NCBI GenBank assembly: GCA_021730635.1 | Contig: JAJNNC010000002.1 | Coordinates: 1 to 64,000, forward strand | Direction: 5' to 3' | Origin: Catalimonadaceae bacterium JC749 | GTDB lineage: Bacteria; Bacteroidota; Bacteroidia; Cytophagales; Cyclobacteriaceae | DNA length: 64,000 nt | Made by a program: the position numbers and the translations under genes | The notes under the pieces: generated by a model | What the model saw: only the letters and a program-made list of their open reading frames with translations | What the model was told of the DNA's origin: nothing | Databases searched by the model: none | Shown: positions 26,549-36,304 of the stretch, piece after piece | Position numbering within the stretch: the stretch's first letter is position 1 | How the letters are laid out: the number at the start of each line of letters is the position of its first letter

Positions 26549-29500
26549 TTAATTTTCCGAAGCTCCGCCCTCCTGCAAGGCCTGTAGCCTTTTCTTTCCA
26601 TAGGCCAGCCGGGTGATAACCACATAGAGTACGGGCACGGCAAAGATCGCCAGGAAAGTAGCTGCCAGCATTCCTCCGATCACAGTCCAGCCAATGGTCT
26701 GACGGGCTACGGCCCCTGCTCCACTGGCTAGCGCCAAAGGTACTACTCCTAAGATAAAAGCCATGGAGGTCATGATAATAGGCCGTAGCCTGAGTTGTAC
26801 CGCTTCCAGGGTAGCCGGCACCAGTTCCATACCTCGTTCTACCCGTTCTTTGGCAAATTCTACAATCAGGATAGCATTCTTGGCCGCCAGCCCGATGAGC
26901 GTGATCAGACCGATCTGGGCATATACATTGTTATCGAGGCTCGGTAAGAAAGTAAGCGCCACAATGGCCCCGAAGGCGCCTAAAGGTAAGGCAAACAGGA
27001 TAGAGAAAGGCACGGACCAGCTTTCATACAGGGCTGCCAGCAGCAGGGAAACCAGCAGGATGGAAATAGAAAATATCACAATCGTGCTACTTCCGGATTT
27101 GATCTCTTCCCGGCTCAGACCAGAGAAGCTATAGCCGTACCCTGCGGGTAACACCTCGGCCGCTACCGCTTCCAAAGCTTCCAGAGCCTGCCCACTACTA
27201 TACCCAGGCGCGGCGTTGCCATTGATATCCGTAGACCGGAAAAGATTATAATGGGTGATGACAGGCGCTACTTCTTCTACCTTGTAAGAAACCAAAGCGC
27301 TCAGTGGCACCGGCTGGCTCTGGCGGTTCAGTACATAAAACTGCTCTAAATCTTCGATATCGTTTCTATAGGCGGTGTCTGCCTGGGCTACTACCCTGAA
27401 ATTGCGGCCATAGAGAGTGAAGTCGTTGACATACTGACTTCCCATATAGGTAGACATGGTCGTAAATACGTCATTCAGGTTTACGCCTAGTTTCTTGGCT
27501 TTTTCCCGGTTTACATCCACATCGTAGCTGGGTGTGGCGGCTGTAAAGAACGTGAAGGCAGAAGCAATCTCCGGTCTTTGATTAGCGGCGGCTACAAAGC
27601 TTTGCACAACCTGCTCAAATTCTTTGATATCCTGAGAGGCCTGCCGTTGCTCCAGCACAAAAGTAAATCCACCGGTAGCACCCAGTCCCGGGATAGCCGG
27701 CGGTGGTACTACTACAATATTGGCCTCTTTGATGCTGGCAAATTTCTGTTGCAGCTGCCCGATGATACCATAGAGTTCTTCCGAAGGTTCTTTCCGCTCG
27801 TCCCAGGGTTCCAGCTGTGTAAAGAAAGTGCCGCTGTTGGATTTGATAGAGCCATTGATCACATTAAAGCCCCCAATGGCCGTATAGGTACGGATGCCGG
27901 ACGTGCTTTTTAAAGCATCAGAAATTTGGGAGATCACATCTATGGTTCTGTTGGTAGAAGCTGCCTGCGGAAGCTCAAAAGAGATGATCAATCGTCCTTC
28001 ATCTTCTGTAGGGATAAATCCGGTAGGTTTCATGGTGAACAGGCCATACGTACCGGCATACACACAGATCAGCAGGATCAGCACCAGCGGTGTTGCTTTG
28101 ATACTTTTTCGAACGCCATGAGAATAGGATTCTGTCGTCCGGGCAAACCAACGGTTAAACTTGTAAAACAACCGGTTTACACCTTTGGATTCCCTGTTCA
28201 GCTTCATCGGTCTCAGCATCAGCGAACACAGGGCGGGTGTCAGTGTAAGGGCTACAAAGGCGGAAATCAATACCGAAATAGCAATGGTAATCGCAAATTG
28301 TTGGTAGAGGCGTCCGACAATACCCGGTATAAAACCTACCGGAATAAACACGGAAGCCAGCACCAGCGCAATGGCAATGACGGGCGCCGTAATTTCTTTC
28401 ATAGCTTTGCGGGTAGCTTCCTTGGGCGAAAGATTTTCGCTGTCTATGTTGTGCTGTACGGCTTCTACCACCACAATGGCGTCGTCCACCACAATACCAA
28501 TGGCCAAAACGAATCCAAACAGGGTAAGGGTATTGACGGTGAACCCCAGCGGGATGAAAAACAAGAATGTGCCGATAATAGAGACCGGAATGGCCAGAAT
28601 AGGAACCAGCGTCGCGCGCCAGCTTTGAAGGAACAAAAATACTACAATAATCACCAGGATCAGTGCTTCTACCAGCGTATGCACTACCTCATTGATGGAT
28701 TCTTGCACCACAGACACAGCTTCGAAGGATACTCTGTAATCGACATCGGCCGGGAGTGTGGTTTTTAACTCTTCCAGTGCTGCATAAATCCCTTCTGCTG
28801 TTTCCAGCGCATTGCTGCCCGGAGCCTGGTAAACCAGTAAAATAGAAGAGGGATCTCCATTGACAGCAGAGTACCGAGCATAATCGAAGCGCCCCAGTTC
28901 TACCCTGGCAACATCCTTCAAATAGACCAGAGAGCCATCTTCCGGATTGGTTCGGATAATGATGTTTTTAAATGCATCCTGATTGGTCAACCGGCCATTG
29001 ACGGTGATGGGATATTCAAAGGTCTGAGAGCTAAACTGAGGGGCTGCGCCCACTGATCCGGCGGCTACCTGCACATTTTGTTCACGCAGGGCGGCTGTCA
29101 CTTCACTGGCACTGATTCTATACTGCGCCAGCTTATCAGGTTGCAGCCACACCCGCATACTAAAATCCTGGCCTATGGCCAGAATGTCGCCGACACCCGG
29201 TACCCGCAACAAGGCATCCCGGATGTAGATATTCGTGTAATTATCCAGAAACTTGATATCATGGCTACCCTTAGGAGAATAGAAAGTTACGACCATCATG
29301 ATGGTAGGGTTTCTTTTTCTTACGGTCAACCCCAGTCGTTTTACATCATCCGGTAAGATAGGTTCTGCAATACTCACCCTGTTCTGTACATCCAAGGTGG
29401 CAATATCCACATCGGTACCCACTTCGAAGGTTACATCCATGCGCATCTGTCCGGTGCTGGTGCTGTTGGAAGAAATATAAGCCATACCAGGCGTGCCATT

Positions 29501-29710
29501 GACCTGGGTTTCCACTGGGGTGGCCACCGTCTGTTCTACCGTTCTGGCATCAGCACCGGTATAGTTGCCTGTCACGGATACCACGGGGGGTGTAATGTCC
29601 GGATATTGTGTAACCGGGAGGTTGATCAGCGCAATGACGCCCAGCAGTAAGATGACGATAGAAATAACAATAGAGGTAACGGGCCTCCTGATAAATACAT
29701 CTGAAATCAT
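26549..29710 (-). CDS. RND efflux pump inner-membrane transporter (HAE1/AcrB type)
   Basis: 1053 residues from the ATG at 29710, which gives the classic start MISDVFIRRPVTSIVISIVI; the frame continues 45 codons upstream into non-homologous sequence. Twelve transmembrane segments in two repeats, two large periplasmic loops, TGADARTVEQTVATPVE (porter domain), and GIVVDDAIVVVEAVQ with the paired Asp residues of the proton relay in TM4. A hydrophobe/amphiphile exporter driven by the proton gradient. Third gene of a TolC-adaptor-RND operon; no TetR or other regulator is adjacent. Confidence 0.96.
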   Translation of the reverse strand: MISDVFIRRPVTSIVISIVILLLGVIALINLPVTQYPDITPPVVSVTGNYTGADARTVEQTVATPVETQVNGTPGMAYISSNSTSTGQMRMDVTFEVGTDVDIATLDVQNRVSIAEPILPDDVKRLGLTVRKRNPTIMMVVTFYSPKGSHDIKFLDNYTNIYIRDALLRVPGVGDILAIGQDFSMRVWLQPDKLAQYRISASEVTAALREQNVQVAAGSVGAAPQFSSQTFEYPITVNGRLTNQDAFKNIIIRTNPEDGSLVYLKDVARVELGRFDYARYSAVNGDPSSILLVYQAPGSNALETAEGIYAALEELKTTLPADVDYRVSFEAVSVVQESINEVVHTLVEALILVIIVVFLFLQSWRATLVPILAIPVSIIGTFLFFIPLGFTVNTLTLFGFVLAIGIVVDDAIVVVEAVQHNIDSENLSPKEATRKAMKEITAPVIAIALVLASVFIPVGFIPGIVGRLYQQFAITIAISVLISAFVALTLTPALCSLMLRPMKLNRESKGVNRLFYKFNRWFARTTESYSHGVRKSIKATPLVLILLICVYAGTYGLFTMKPTGFIPTEDEGRLIISFELPQAASTNRTIDVISQISDALKSTSGIRTYTAIGGFNVINGSIKSNSGTFFTQLEPWDERKEPSEELYGIIGQLQQKFASIKEANIVVVPPPAIPGLGATGGFTFVLEQRQASQDIKEFEQVVQSFVAAANQRPEIASAFTFFTAATPSYDVDVNREKAKKLGVNLNDVFTTMSTYMGSQYVNDFTLYGRNFRVVAQADTAYRNDIEDLEQFYVLNRQSQPVPLSALVSYKVEEVAPVITHYNLFRSTDINGNAAPGYSSGQALEALEAVAAEVLPAGYGYSFSGLSREEIKSGSSTIVIFSISILLVSLLLAALYESWSVPFSILFALPLGAFGAIVALTFLPSLDNNVYAQIGLITLIGLAAKNAILIVEFAKERVERGMELVPATLEAVQLRLRPIIMTSMAFILGVVPLALASGAGAVARQTIGWTVIGGMLAATFLAIFAVPVLYVVITRLAYGKKRLQALQEGGASEN

Positions 29711-29738
29711 AATATGATATAAAAAGCTTGCTGATAAT

Positions 29739-30881
29739 TTAATTACTGGCGGCTTGTCCGCCGGCGGATGGCTGCGGGGTATCCAGGCGTATTTTGGACC
29801 CTTGCCGTAAGCGTTGGATTCCTTCCAGTACAATGTTTTCACCATCTGCCAATCCTTCCCGTACCACCACCAGATCTTCTATGCGGGTACCCAGGTCTAG
29901 CTGTCGCTGCTGGACAGAATCGCCAGCTATCACAAATACATAATATTCTCCCATCTGTTCGGCCACCGCCTTGTACGGAATGACGACCTGTTCTCCTATA
30001 TCCTGGTTGAGCACGTTGACACGGACTGTCATGCCTGCAATGAGCTGACGCTCCGGATTGGGAAAAGTCAGACGCAGGGTGATGGTGCCTGTCTGCCGGT
30101 CTACGGCCCTATCAATAGTGATTAGTTTTCCCGGATAAGTATATTTCTTACTATCGTTGAGCTGGATGGTGAAGAGAGAATCAGGTTGTTCACTTTGTAA
30201 AAATTGGTTAAAACGAGGAATTTCCTGTTCGTTGATGACAAAGTCAACGGCTATGGGGTCGTCTGACGACAGCGTATTTAACATAGGCTGACCAGGAGAA
30301 ACCTGTGCGCCCACCCTGACCTGAGAAATGCCAATGGTGCCGCCGAAAGGAGCATTGATAATAGAATAGTTCAGATCAGTGGCTGCTGTGGAAAGCTGCG
30401 CTTCGGCAGCGGCTACCTGGGATTGAGCGGTCTCCACATCCGTACGCGCATAATCCACTCTTTGGCGGGCAATGGCATCCTGTTCGCTCAAACGCTCATA
30501 GCGCTCCAGGTCTTTGCTGACCTTTGCCAGGTTAGCCTTGGCACTTTGCAAACTAGCCTGCGCCTGCTTGTATGCTGCCTGGTATTTGCTTCTGTCTATC
30601 TCATACAGCTTCTGCCCCTGCTTCACCTTTTGTCCGTCCTGCACATAAATATCCGTAATATAGCCAGAGACCTGCGGTCTTAATTCCACTTCATTGAGGG
30701 GGACTACCGTTCCCGGATAGGTATCTATGCCTGTTACTCTTTTCTCCGTTACTTCATAGGCATTCACTGCAACAGCATTGCCTGCCGGGTTTTGCTGCTG
30801 CTGGCTTTGCGATTTTTCGCAGGCACTTAAGGCAAAAGATCCGAGAAGTACTGTCAATATCCCTAAATAGTTTTGATGCAT
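29739..30881 (-). CDS. RND efflux periplasmic adaptor (membrane fusion) lipoprotein
   Basis: 380 residues from the ATG at 30881 (30899 also possible). Lipobox ALSAC at the end of a hydrophobic signal sequence. Typical adaptor order: beta-barrel/lipoyl half GTVVPLNEVELRPQVSGYI, a coiled-coil hairpin with many Ala/Gln/Lys (QAYKQAQASLQSAKANLAK region), second lipoyl half INAPFGGTIGISQVRVGAQV, and C-terminal barrel domains. It links the inner-membrane RND pump to the TolC channel. 22 bp downstream of the TolC gene and 28 bp upstream of the pump gene. Confidence 0.95.
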   Translation of the reverse strand: MHQNYLGILTVLLGSFALSACEKSQSQQQQNPAGNAVAVNAYEVTEKRVTGIDTYPGTVVPLNEVELRPQVSGYITDIYVQDGQKVKQGQKLYEIDRSKYQAAYKQAQASLQSAKANLAKVSKDLERYERLSEQDAIARQRVDYARTDVETAQSQVAAAEAQLSTAATDLNYSIINAPFGGTIGISQVRVGAQVSPGQPMLNTLSSDDPIAVDFVINEQEIPRFNQFLQSEQPDSLFTIQLNDSKKYTYPGKLITIDRAVDRQTGTITLRLTFPNPERQLIAGMTVRVNVLNQDIGEQVVIPYKAVAEQMGEYYVFVIAGDSVQQRQLDLGTRIEDLVVVREGLADGENIVLEGIQRLRQGSKIRLDTPQPSAGGQAASN

Positions 30882-30902
30882 GATATAATGTATTGCCATG
30901 GG

Positions 30903-32231
30903 TTAGTTAAAATCTATATTGCCTAAAGCTCTTTGATAATCCAGTTTGCTGGCGAGCACGTTGTACAGGGCATTATAATAATTGAGCTGTGTCGTTCTTA
31001 GTTCCGTTTCGGCGATCACCAGGTCTATATACGCCTTGATCCCTTCGTCGTACTGGAGTTTGATCGTATTATAGACCTCTTCTGCCAGCTGCGCATTTTC
31101 TCTCAGCGTTTGCCATTCCTGAAGATCACTCTTATAATTGGCAAGAGCAGTTTCGTATTCAGTACTAATCACACTTTTCGTGTTTTCCTCTTCTACCGCC
31201 AATCGTTCTTCCTGCAACTGAGCAATCTGTAAGTCCTGAATACGCCGTGTGCCCTGAAAAATGGGTAACGCTACCTGCAATCCGGCCACAGAGGTAGGAT
31301 AAGCTTCATCATACAATTGTGAGATTTCATCATTCAGGTAGATCCAGTTATAGTTTGCAAAGGCTGAAACGGTTGGCAGAAAACCCCACCGATAATAACT
31401 TGTATTCAATTTCAGCAGTTGTTTTTGGGTTTGTAATTGCTGAAACTCAATTCTTTCTACAGGATTCATCACCTGGGTGGTATCCAGCAGTATATCTACT
31501 GCCATGGCCTCATAATCAAAGGTCAGGGATAATTCATTTTCTACCGGATAACCGATCAGTGTCTTCAGTGCTGTGTATTTGGCACTGATAGATTCCTGTG
31601 TTCTGTTCCGGTCACTGCGGGTATTGGCCAGCGTAATCCGGGCACGTTGATAATCCGTTTTATCTACCAGGCCGCTTTGATACTGGCTGTAGGCATCCTG
31701 GTATTGTTTTTCCTGTCTGACAATATTTTCATCCAGAATCCTGAGTTGTTCGCTGGTAAATAAAATGTCATAAAAAGCTTTCGTGACGTCTACCACCGTA
31801 TTGATTTTGTATTCTTCCGTGCGTTGGTCTAATTGCGTACGGGTAAGATGGGCTGCCTTGGAAGCCAGTAGCACATCTCTGCTATAGATCACCTGGTCGG
31901 CTTGTAACAGAATATTAGAATTATTTTTTCGGCCTATCGTGATCAACTGATCGCCGAAAGCAGCCGTTTGCAATTTAAAATTATGGGAAGCATTATATTG
32001 GGCAGAGATCTGCGGGAGCCATTCCGATAGATTCGCCCTGATTTCCCGTTCTCCGATAGCCTCGTCGAGGCGGGCCTGCCTGACAGCCGGCTGGTGTTCC
32101 AGCGCATAGTCAATACAGGCTTCCAGGGTCCAGTGTTGGGAGGTTGTGTCTGCCTGTGTTTGTGCCATTAGAAAAAAGGGATACAGCAGATACCCTGTAA
32201 GCAATAGGAATAGGTTCTTTGTGAGTCTCAT
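30903..32231 (-). CDS. TolC-family outer-membrane channel protein
   Basis: 442 residues with a signal peptide (MRLTKNLFLLLTGYLLYPFF, cleavage near MAQ). Start of the mature protein WTLEACIDYALEHQPAVRQA is the OEP/TolC opening motif. Two repeats of long amphipathic helices and the EEVYNTIKLQYDEGIKAYID segment of the second repeat are present. Forms the trimeric exit duct of the efflux pump. First gene of the operon, which is the reverse of the common adaptor-RND-TolC order but frequent in Bacteroidota. Confidence 0.95.
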   Translation of the reverse strand: MRLTKNLFLLLTGYLLYPFFLMAQTQADTTSQHWTLEACIDYALEHQPAVRQARLDEAIGEREIRANLSEWLPQISAQYNASHNFKLQTAAFGDQLITIGRKNNSNILLQADQVIYSRDVLLASKAAHLTRTQLDQRTEEYKINTVVDVTKAFYDILFTSEQLRILDENIVRQEKQYQDAYSQYQSGLVDKTDYQRARITLANTRSDRNRTQESISAKYTALKTLIGYPVENELSLTFDYEAMAVDILLDTTQVMNPVERIEFQQLQTQKQLLKLNTSYYRWGFLPTVSAFANYNWIYLNDEISQLYDEAYPTSVAGLQVALPIFQGTRRIQDLQIAQLQEERLAVEEENTKSVISTEYETALANYKSDLQEWQTLRENAQLAEEVYNTIKLQYDEGIKAYIDLVIAETELRTTQLNYYNALYNVLASKLDYQRALGNIDFN

Positions 32232-32525
32232 GAAAATTAAACAACAGATTCTAGTAGTATTGACAGAAACTTACCGTTTCATCAAAAGATGTCAAGCAAT
32301 AGTAGCATTTGATTGTTGTATGGTATTGTGGGCTAAAACACCTGATATTTCAAGATTTACGGGCAGAAGTCGCTTTGGGTTGATTTTTTTTCAAAAAGTT
32401 GGAATATATTTTATATCAATGACAAATTAGAGGGCTAAATGATGAAGAAGCAAGCGTACAATGATTATATTGCTGCCAATGCTATTCTTCACAATAGTTT
32501 TTTTCACTTTTAAACAAAACAAGGC

Positions 32526-32735
32526 TTGAACCCGGAAGCTTTACAGGAATTGGTATCTATGCGTATGCCTTTCGGCAAATACAAAGGAAGACTATTGTGT
32601 GATTTGCCTGAGCATTATCTGCTGTGGTTCAGTCAGCAGGGTTTCCCTCCCGGAAAACTCGGCATGTTGCTTTCTACCATGTATGAGATCAAACTTAACG
32701 GGTTAGACTATCTTCTGACCCCATTAAAAAGATAA
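32526..32735 (+). CDS. DUF3820-family protein, TTG start
   Basis: 69 residues. MPFGKYKGRLLCDLPEHYLL, then WFSQQGFPPGKLG and MYEIKLNGLDYLL are the full DUF3820 signature; the family is a small putative quorum/nuclease-associated protein of unknown role. The frame opens at 32514, directly after a stop at 32511-32513, and has no ATG before residue 12, so initiation at TTG 32526 best fits the family length. Confidence 0.85.
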   Translation: MNPEALQELVSMRMPFGKYKGRLLCDLPEHYLLWFSQQGFPPGKLGMLLSTMYEIKLNGLDYLLTPLKR

Positions 32736-32738
32736 TCT

Positions 32739-33200
32739 TCACCCGATTTCTTCAATGAAATAAGTTTTTCCCTGAAAGGTAAATGAATTGCCTGCTGTCA
32801 GACCGTTGCTGGCCTGGCCCAGCGGAGTGGCCAGGGAGATGGCGAAATAATTGTCTCCTTCCAGCTCAATTTTGCCCAGGCTTATACCCATATAGAACAT
32901 GCCCTGATTGGTTTTGACCAGGCTGCCCAGCCCTACTGCTTTGCACAGCCTGTTGGGGTCTACCTGGTCCATGACTTTTTTCTGTTGAAGGGCGTGGTTT
33001 ATTTGTTGGGCATATTTTTCCTTTTCCAGTTGCATCATCGCCCTACCGGTTTCATATTTATCGCCGGCGCTGCTTTTTGTCTCTTCATTGGCCGCTGCCT
33101 GCATACGTTGCATAGCCTCCCGGGCCAGGTCAATGCGTTGTTGAATCTGCTTTACGCAATACTGATAAAGCTTGGGTTTGATATCTTGTAACGAAACCAT
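32739..33200 (-). CDS. GreA/GreB-like small protein (often annotated 3-oxoacyl-ACP synthase)
   Basis: 153 residues from the ATG at 33200; an ATG at 33209 also exists. N-terminal helical part with EETKSSAGDKYETGRAMMQL and KEKYAQQINHALQQKK, C-terminal beta domain LGSLVKTNQGMFYMGISLGK and FAISLATPLGQASNG. It belongs to a Bacteroidota family whose public annotation as 3-oxoacyl-ACP synthase is not supported by sequence: no ketosynthase Cys-His-His motif, and too short. The coiled-coil plus C-terminal domain resembles GreA-type factors. The gene ends three bases from the convergent DUF3820 stop. Confidence 0.7.
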   Translation of the reverse strand: MVSLQDIKPKLYQYCVKQIQQRIDLAREAMQRMQAAANEETKSSAGDKYETGRAMMQLEKEKYAQQINHALQQKKVMDQVDPNRLCKAVGLGSLVKTNQGMFYMGISLGKIELEGDNYFAISLATPLGQASNGLTAGNSFTFQGKTYFIEEIG

Positions 33201-33209
33201 GGTGTACAT

Positions 33210-33555
33210 GTATAGGTCAATTACTTTTTAGTTTATTTTCCTCCCAGCTTCCATTTGGACACATAATTAATGTCAGGGCAGGGGCACAGCCCTTTATCAT
33301 GGTAAAGCTATCATGGCAGTTTATGCTTTTCATACGAGTTATTTAGCACAGCGTTCTTGGTTTTTATGAATACTGAGTTTGGAGAAAATTACTTACCGGG
33401 CTGGCGTAAAATAAGCCATCAGACCAGAATAAGTGCTGTTTTGTTTCCTGAAAATAAAAAAAGAAAGACGTCAAACCAACACAGGTGGAAGGAAGTTATT
33501 CAAGGAGCTTAATCAAATAACGTAAAGCTAATTACCATTTTAAAGAAAGATATTA
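33210..33555. other. 346-bp intergenic region between divergent genes
   Basis: Should contain promoters for the GreA-like gene and the GH13 gene. No supported gene and no strong hairpin seen; the 3' end (33500-33555) is AT-rich. Confidence 0.4.
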
Positions 33556-35370
33556 ATGAAAAAGAGTGAGCAAACTGTTTTGGAACCTTTGGAAGGCATG
33601 GGTTCTATCATTACCAAAAAAGGCGTTGGTTTCAGGGTTTGGGCCCCTAATGCCAAAGAGGTATTTGTGGTTGGAAGTTTCAATAAGTGGAAAAACAAGA
33701 AGAATTCTCTCGAGTCGGAAGGGAATGGGTACTGGTATGGCTTTGTAGAAGAAGCCAAAGCCGGTGACGAGTACAAATACGGTATTGTGACCCAGGGAGG
33801 CAAAAAACTTTTTAAAAATGATCCTTATGCCAAGGAAGTGACGAATTCGGCCGGCAACAGTATCGTTTTTGACTCGACTTATGATTGGGAAGGCGATGAT
33901 TTTCAGCTTCCTTCCTGGAATGAGCTGCTGATTTATGAAATGCATGTGGGCACTTTTAACGTGAAAAGGAAAGGAAAACCCGGTACCTTTGCTTCTCTGA
34001 TAGAAAAGCTCTCCCATATCAAAGAACTGGGGATGAATGCCATCGAGCTGATGCCGGTCAACGAATTTCCCGGTGACTTTTCCTGGGGGTATAATCCTTC
34101 TCACCCCTTTGCTGTGGAAAGTGCCTATGGTGGACCCAATGGCCTGAAAGATCTGGTGAAAGCGGCCCACCAGCAGGGTGTTGCCGTCATTCTGGATGTG
34201 GTATACAACCACTTTGGTCCGAGCGACAATGATCTATGGTGCTTCGACGGATGGTGTGAAAATGATTTGGGAGGCGTTTATTTTTACAATGACCGGCGCT
34301 CAGAAACGCCCTGGGGTAACACCCGGCCGGATTACGGACGCGCAGAAGTACGGCAGTATATCCGGGATAACGCCCTGATGTGGCTAGATGAGTATCATGT
34401 GGATGGCTTACGCCTGGATGGCACCATGTTTATGCGCAATATTGAAGGGGTATTTATGAGTCCTGCCAACGATATTCCTGAAGTATGGGGTTTTTTCCAG
34501 TGGTTGAACCGTGAGATTCAGGAGAGATTTCCCAATAAGATCATCATCGCCGAAGATCTGATGAACGATGCCTGGATCACCAAGGATATCGATAAGAATG
34601 GAGCAGGCTTTGGCAGCCAGTGGTGGGCCGATTTTGTGCATCCTATTCGTAGTGTCATCATTCCCAGTGATGATGAGTTCAGGGATATGGAAAAGGTAGT
34701 CAATGCCATACAGTTTCCACCGGAAGACGCTTTTAAGCGTGTTATCTATACAGAATCGCACGATGAGGTAGCCAATGGTCGGGCTCGTGTCCCTGAAGAG
34801 GTATGGCCAGACAATGCCGGTCATTACTATGCTAAAAAGAGGAGTTTCCTGGGCGTTGGTCTGGTGATGACTTCTCCGGGTATTCCTATGATGTTCCAGG
34901 GGCAGGAATTTGCAGAAGACAAATGGTTTACCGATGAAAGGCCCCTGAACTGGAAATTAGCGAAGAAGCACAAAGGGCTGATTAAGATGCACACGGACCT
35001 GATTCAGCTCCGGCGTAATTTTTATGATAACACACGAGGGTTGCGGGGCCATCACATGCAGGTATATCATGTGAACCAGGAGCAGAAACTCATTGCCTTT
35101 CAACGATGGCAGGAGGGTGGCCCGGGTGATACCGTGGTGGTGGTCATTAACTTTGCCAATCAGACCCGCGAAGGATATACGATAGGGTTACCGGCTTCCG
35201 GCGACTGGGAGTTGCGTTTCAACAGCGATTGGAAAGGCTATGATAAAGATTTTACCAATCAGCCCACCTTTACGATGGGAGCCCACAAAGGCAAAACAGA
35301 CAGTATGCCTTATTATGGCTTGTTGGATATAGGGCCTTATGCGGTGTTAATCTTTTCCCAGAATCCTTAA
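33556..35370 (+). CDS. GH13 glycoside hydrolase with CBM48 domain (branching-enzyme/amylase type)
   Basis: 604 residues, no signal peptide, so cytoplasmic. Residues ~15-100 are a CBM48-like beta-sandwich (GVGFRVWAPNAKEVFVVGSF NKW split here by a space). The (beta/alpha)8 barrel has LGMNAIELMPVNEFPG, VAVILDVVYNHFGP (region I), GLRLDGT with nucleophile Asp288, IIIAEDL with acid/base Glu333, and TESHDE with Asp403. The C-terminal beta domain follows. It resembles GlgB and maltooligosyltrehalose trehalohydrolase but is shorter than GlgB, so the reaction on glycogen-like glucans is open. A strong hairpin follows the gene. Confidence 0.9.
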   Translation: MKKSEQTVLEPLEGMGSIITKKGVGFRVWAPNAKEVFVVGSFNKWKNKKNSLESEGNGYWYGFVEEAKAGDEYKYGIVTQGGKKLFKNDPYAKEVTNSAGNSIVFDSTYDWEGDDFQLPSWNELLIYEMHVGTFNVKRKGKPGTFASLIEKLSHIKELGMNAIELMPVNEFPGDFSWGYNPSHPFAVESAYGGPNGLKDLVKAAHQQGVAVILDVVYNHFGPSDNDLWCFDGWCENDLGGVYFYNDRRSETPWGNTRPDYGRAEVRQYIRDNALMWLDEYHVDGLRLDGTMFMRNIEGVFMSPANDIPEVWGFFQWLNREIQERFPNKIIIAEDLMNDAWITKDIDKNGAGFGSQWWADFVHPIRSVIIPSDDEFRDMEKVVNAIQFPPEDAFKRVIYTESHDEVANGRARVPEEVWPDNAGHYYAKKRSFLGVGLVMTSPGIPMMFQGQEFAEDKWFTDERPLNWKLAKKHKGLIKMHTDLIQLRRNFYDNTRGLRGHHMQVYHVNQEQKLIAFQRWQEGGPGDTVVVVINFANQTREGYTIGLPASGDWELRFNSDWKGYDKDFTNQPTFTMGAHKGKTDSMPYYGLLDIGPYAVLIFSQNP

Positions 35371-35385
35371 GACAATATCATACAC

Positions 35386-35421
35386 TTCATCCGTCACTCA
35401 TTTCAATGGGTGATGGATGAA
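35386..35421 (+). terminator. Strong stem-loop after the GH13 gene
   Basis: Two 15-nt arms (35386-35400 and 35407-35421) pair with 13 Watson-Crick pairs and two G-U wobbles in RNA, with a TTTCAA loop. No T-tract follows, so it may act as a 3'-end stabiliser rather than a classical terminator. Confidence 0.5.
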
Positions 35422-35590
35422 ATGTAGTATCTCATGAATGACTCATTTTACCTCAAGTCCGGAGGTAGCTATGCCATCCTGTAATTAGTCACAATACACG
35501 TTGATGCGTATGGCGGTAAGATAGAATTTGCCCACACCATCAGGTCAGAAGGGTAAAAGGATGTAACCCCAATACATTGGCTGTATGTCG

Positions 35591-35989
35591 CTACTGGTGG
35601 TAGATAGCACTTCTGTCAAATTCTACTTTAACTTCATCTTTGAACAGCACCCACAGGGAGTAAATGCCGAGTGCCGTACCAAAAGGAAAACTCAGCAGGT
35701 CCAGAAAGCTGAGAATGATGATAAGAATGCGGCCCCATTCTTTTCTTTTCAACAGCCCATAACCTCCGATCAGAGAAGGGAGTGCCAGTATGGTCAAAAA
35801 CAAACCCAGGCCAAAAGCCACACTGGTGGTAATGGCAATCGCCTGTGCATCTCCGGAGAGCCAGCCACCTCCGGCCACACCGATGAAGAGAAAAAAAGCA
35901 GTCAGTAGAATAAGTACACCGTATGCAATGTGCAGGTAGGCGACCATGTCAATGTGTTTTTGCATGATGAGGATAGGTTGTTGAGACAT
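35591..35989 (-). CDS. Small multi-spanning membrane protein of unknown function
   Basis: 132 residues from the ATG at 35989 (starting MSQQPILIMQKHIDMVAYLH); longer in-frame starts add residues with no family likeness. Three to four hydrophobic segments: residues ~18-35, 50-75 and 88-118. It resembles small DUF4064-like helical proteins found in many bacteria (LPSLIGGYGLLKRKEWGRIL motif), but assignment is tentative. Confidence 0.65.
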   Translation of the reverse strand: MSQQPILIMQKHIDMVAYLHIAYGVLILLTAFFLFIGVAGGGWLSGDAQAIAITTSVAFGLGLFLTILALPSLIGGYGLLKRKEWGRILIIILSFLDLLSFPFGTALGIYSLWVLFKDEVKVEFDRSAIYHQ

Positions 35990-36252
35990 CAAGATACATA
36001 GAAAAAAGCAATTATGATAGGTAGCAAACGCTAAGAGGCGTTTCATGAAAGAAAGTCTGTTCCCATAACATTCATGATCAAAGCGATACGCCAGCCAACC
36101 AATACGTGTAAATGTTTGGCGCCAGCTAGGCAGGTTGTATTGTATATGTAAAAATGCCAATTATTATGTGTACTCAATGGCGGTAGTCGATATATATGCT
36201 ATGTGGCGTTTATAGAGAAGATAGGCTACATGCAAAAAGAATAATAAAACTT

Positions 36253-36300
36253 TTAAGTAATCATAAACGTACTTATATTAGTACGTAATAAGATACTTAA
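36253..36300. promoter_or_regulatory. Concentric double inverted repeat, operator of the yefM-yoeB operon
   Basis: Inner arms ACGTACT (36267-36273) and AGTACGT (36280-36286), outer arms TTAAGTA (36253-36259) and TACTTAA (36294-36300). Both pairs share the exact centre 36276.5. It ends five bases before the antitoxin start codon, as expected of an autoregulatory toxin-antitoxin operator. Confidence 0.65.
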
Positions 36301-36304
36301 TAAT

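Noticed and set aside
27926-28768. Long plus-strand frame of 280 codons opposite the RND pump gene
   Set aside because: It is the mirror of a highly conserved transporter; composition is rich in Arg/Gly/Gln/Tyr, with no family likeness.
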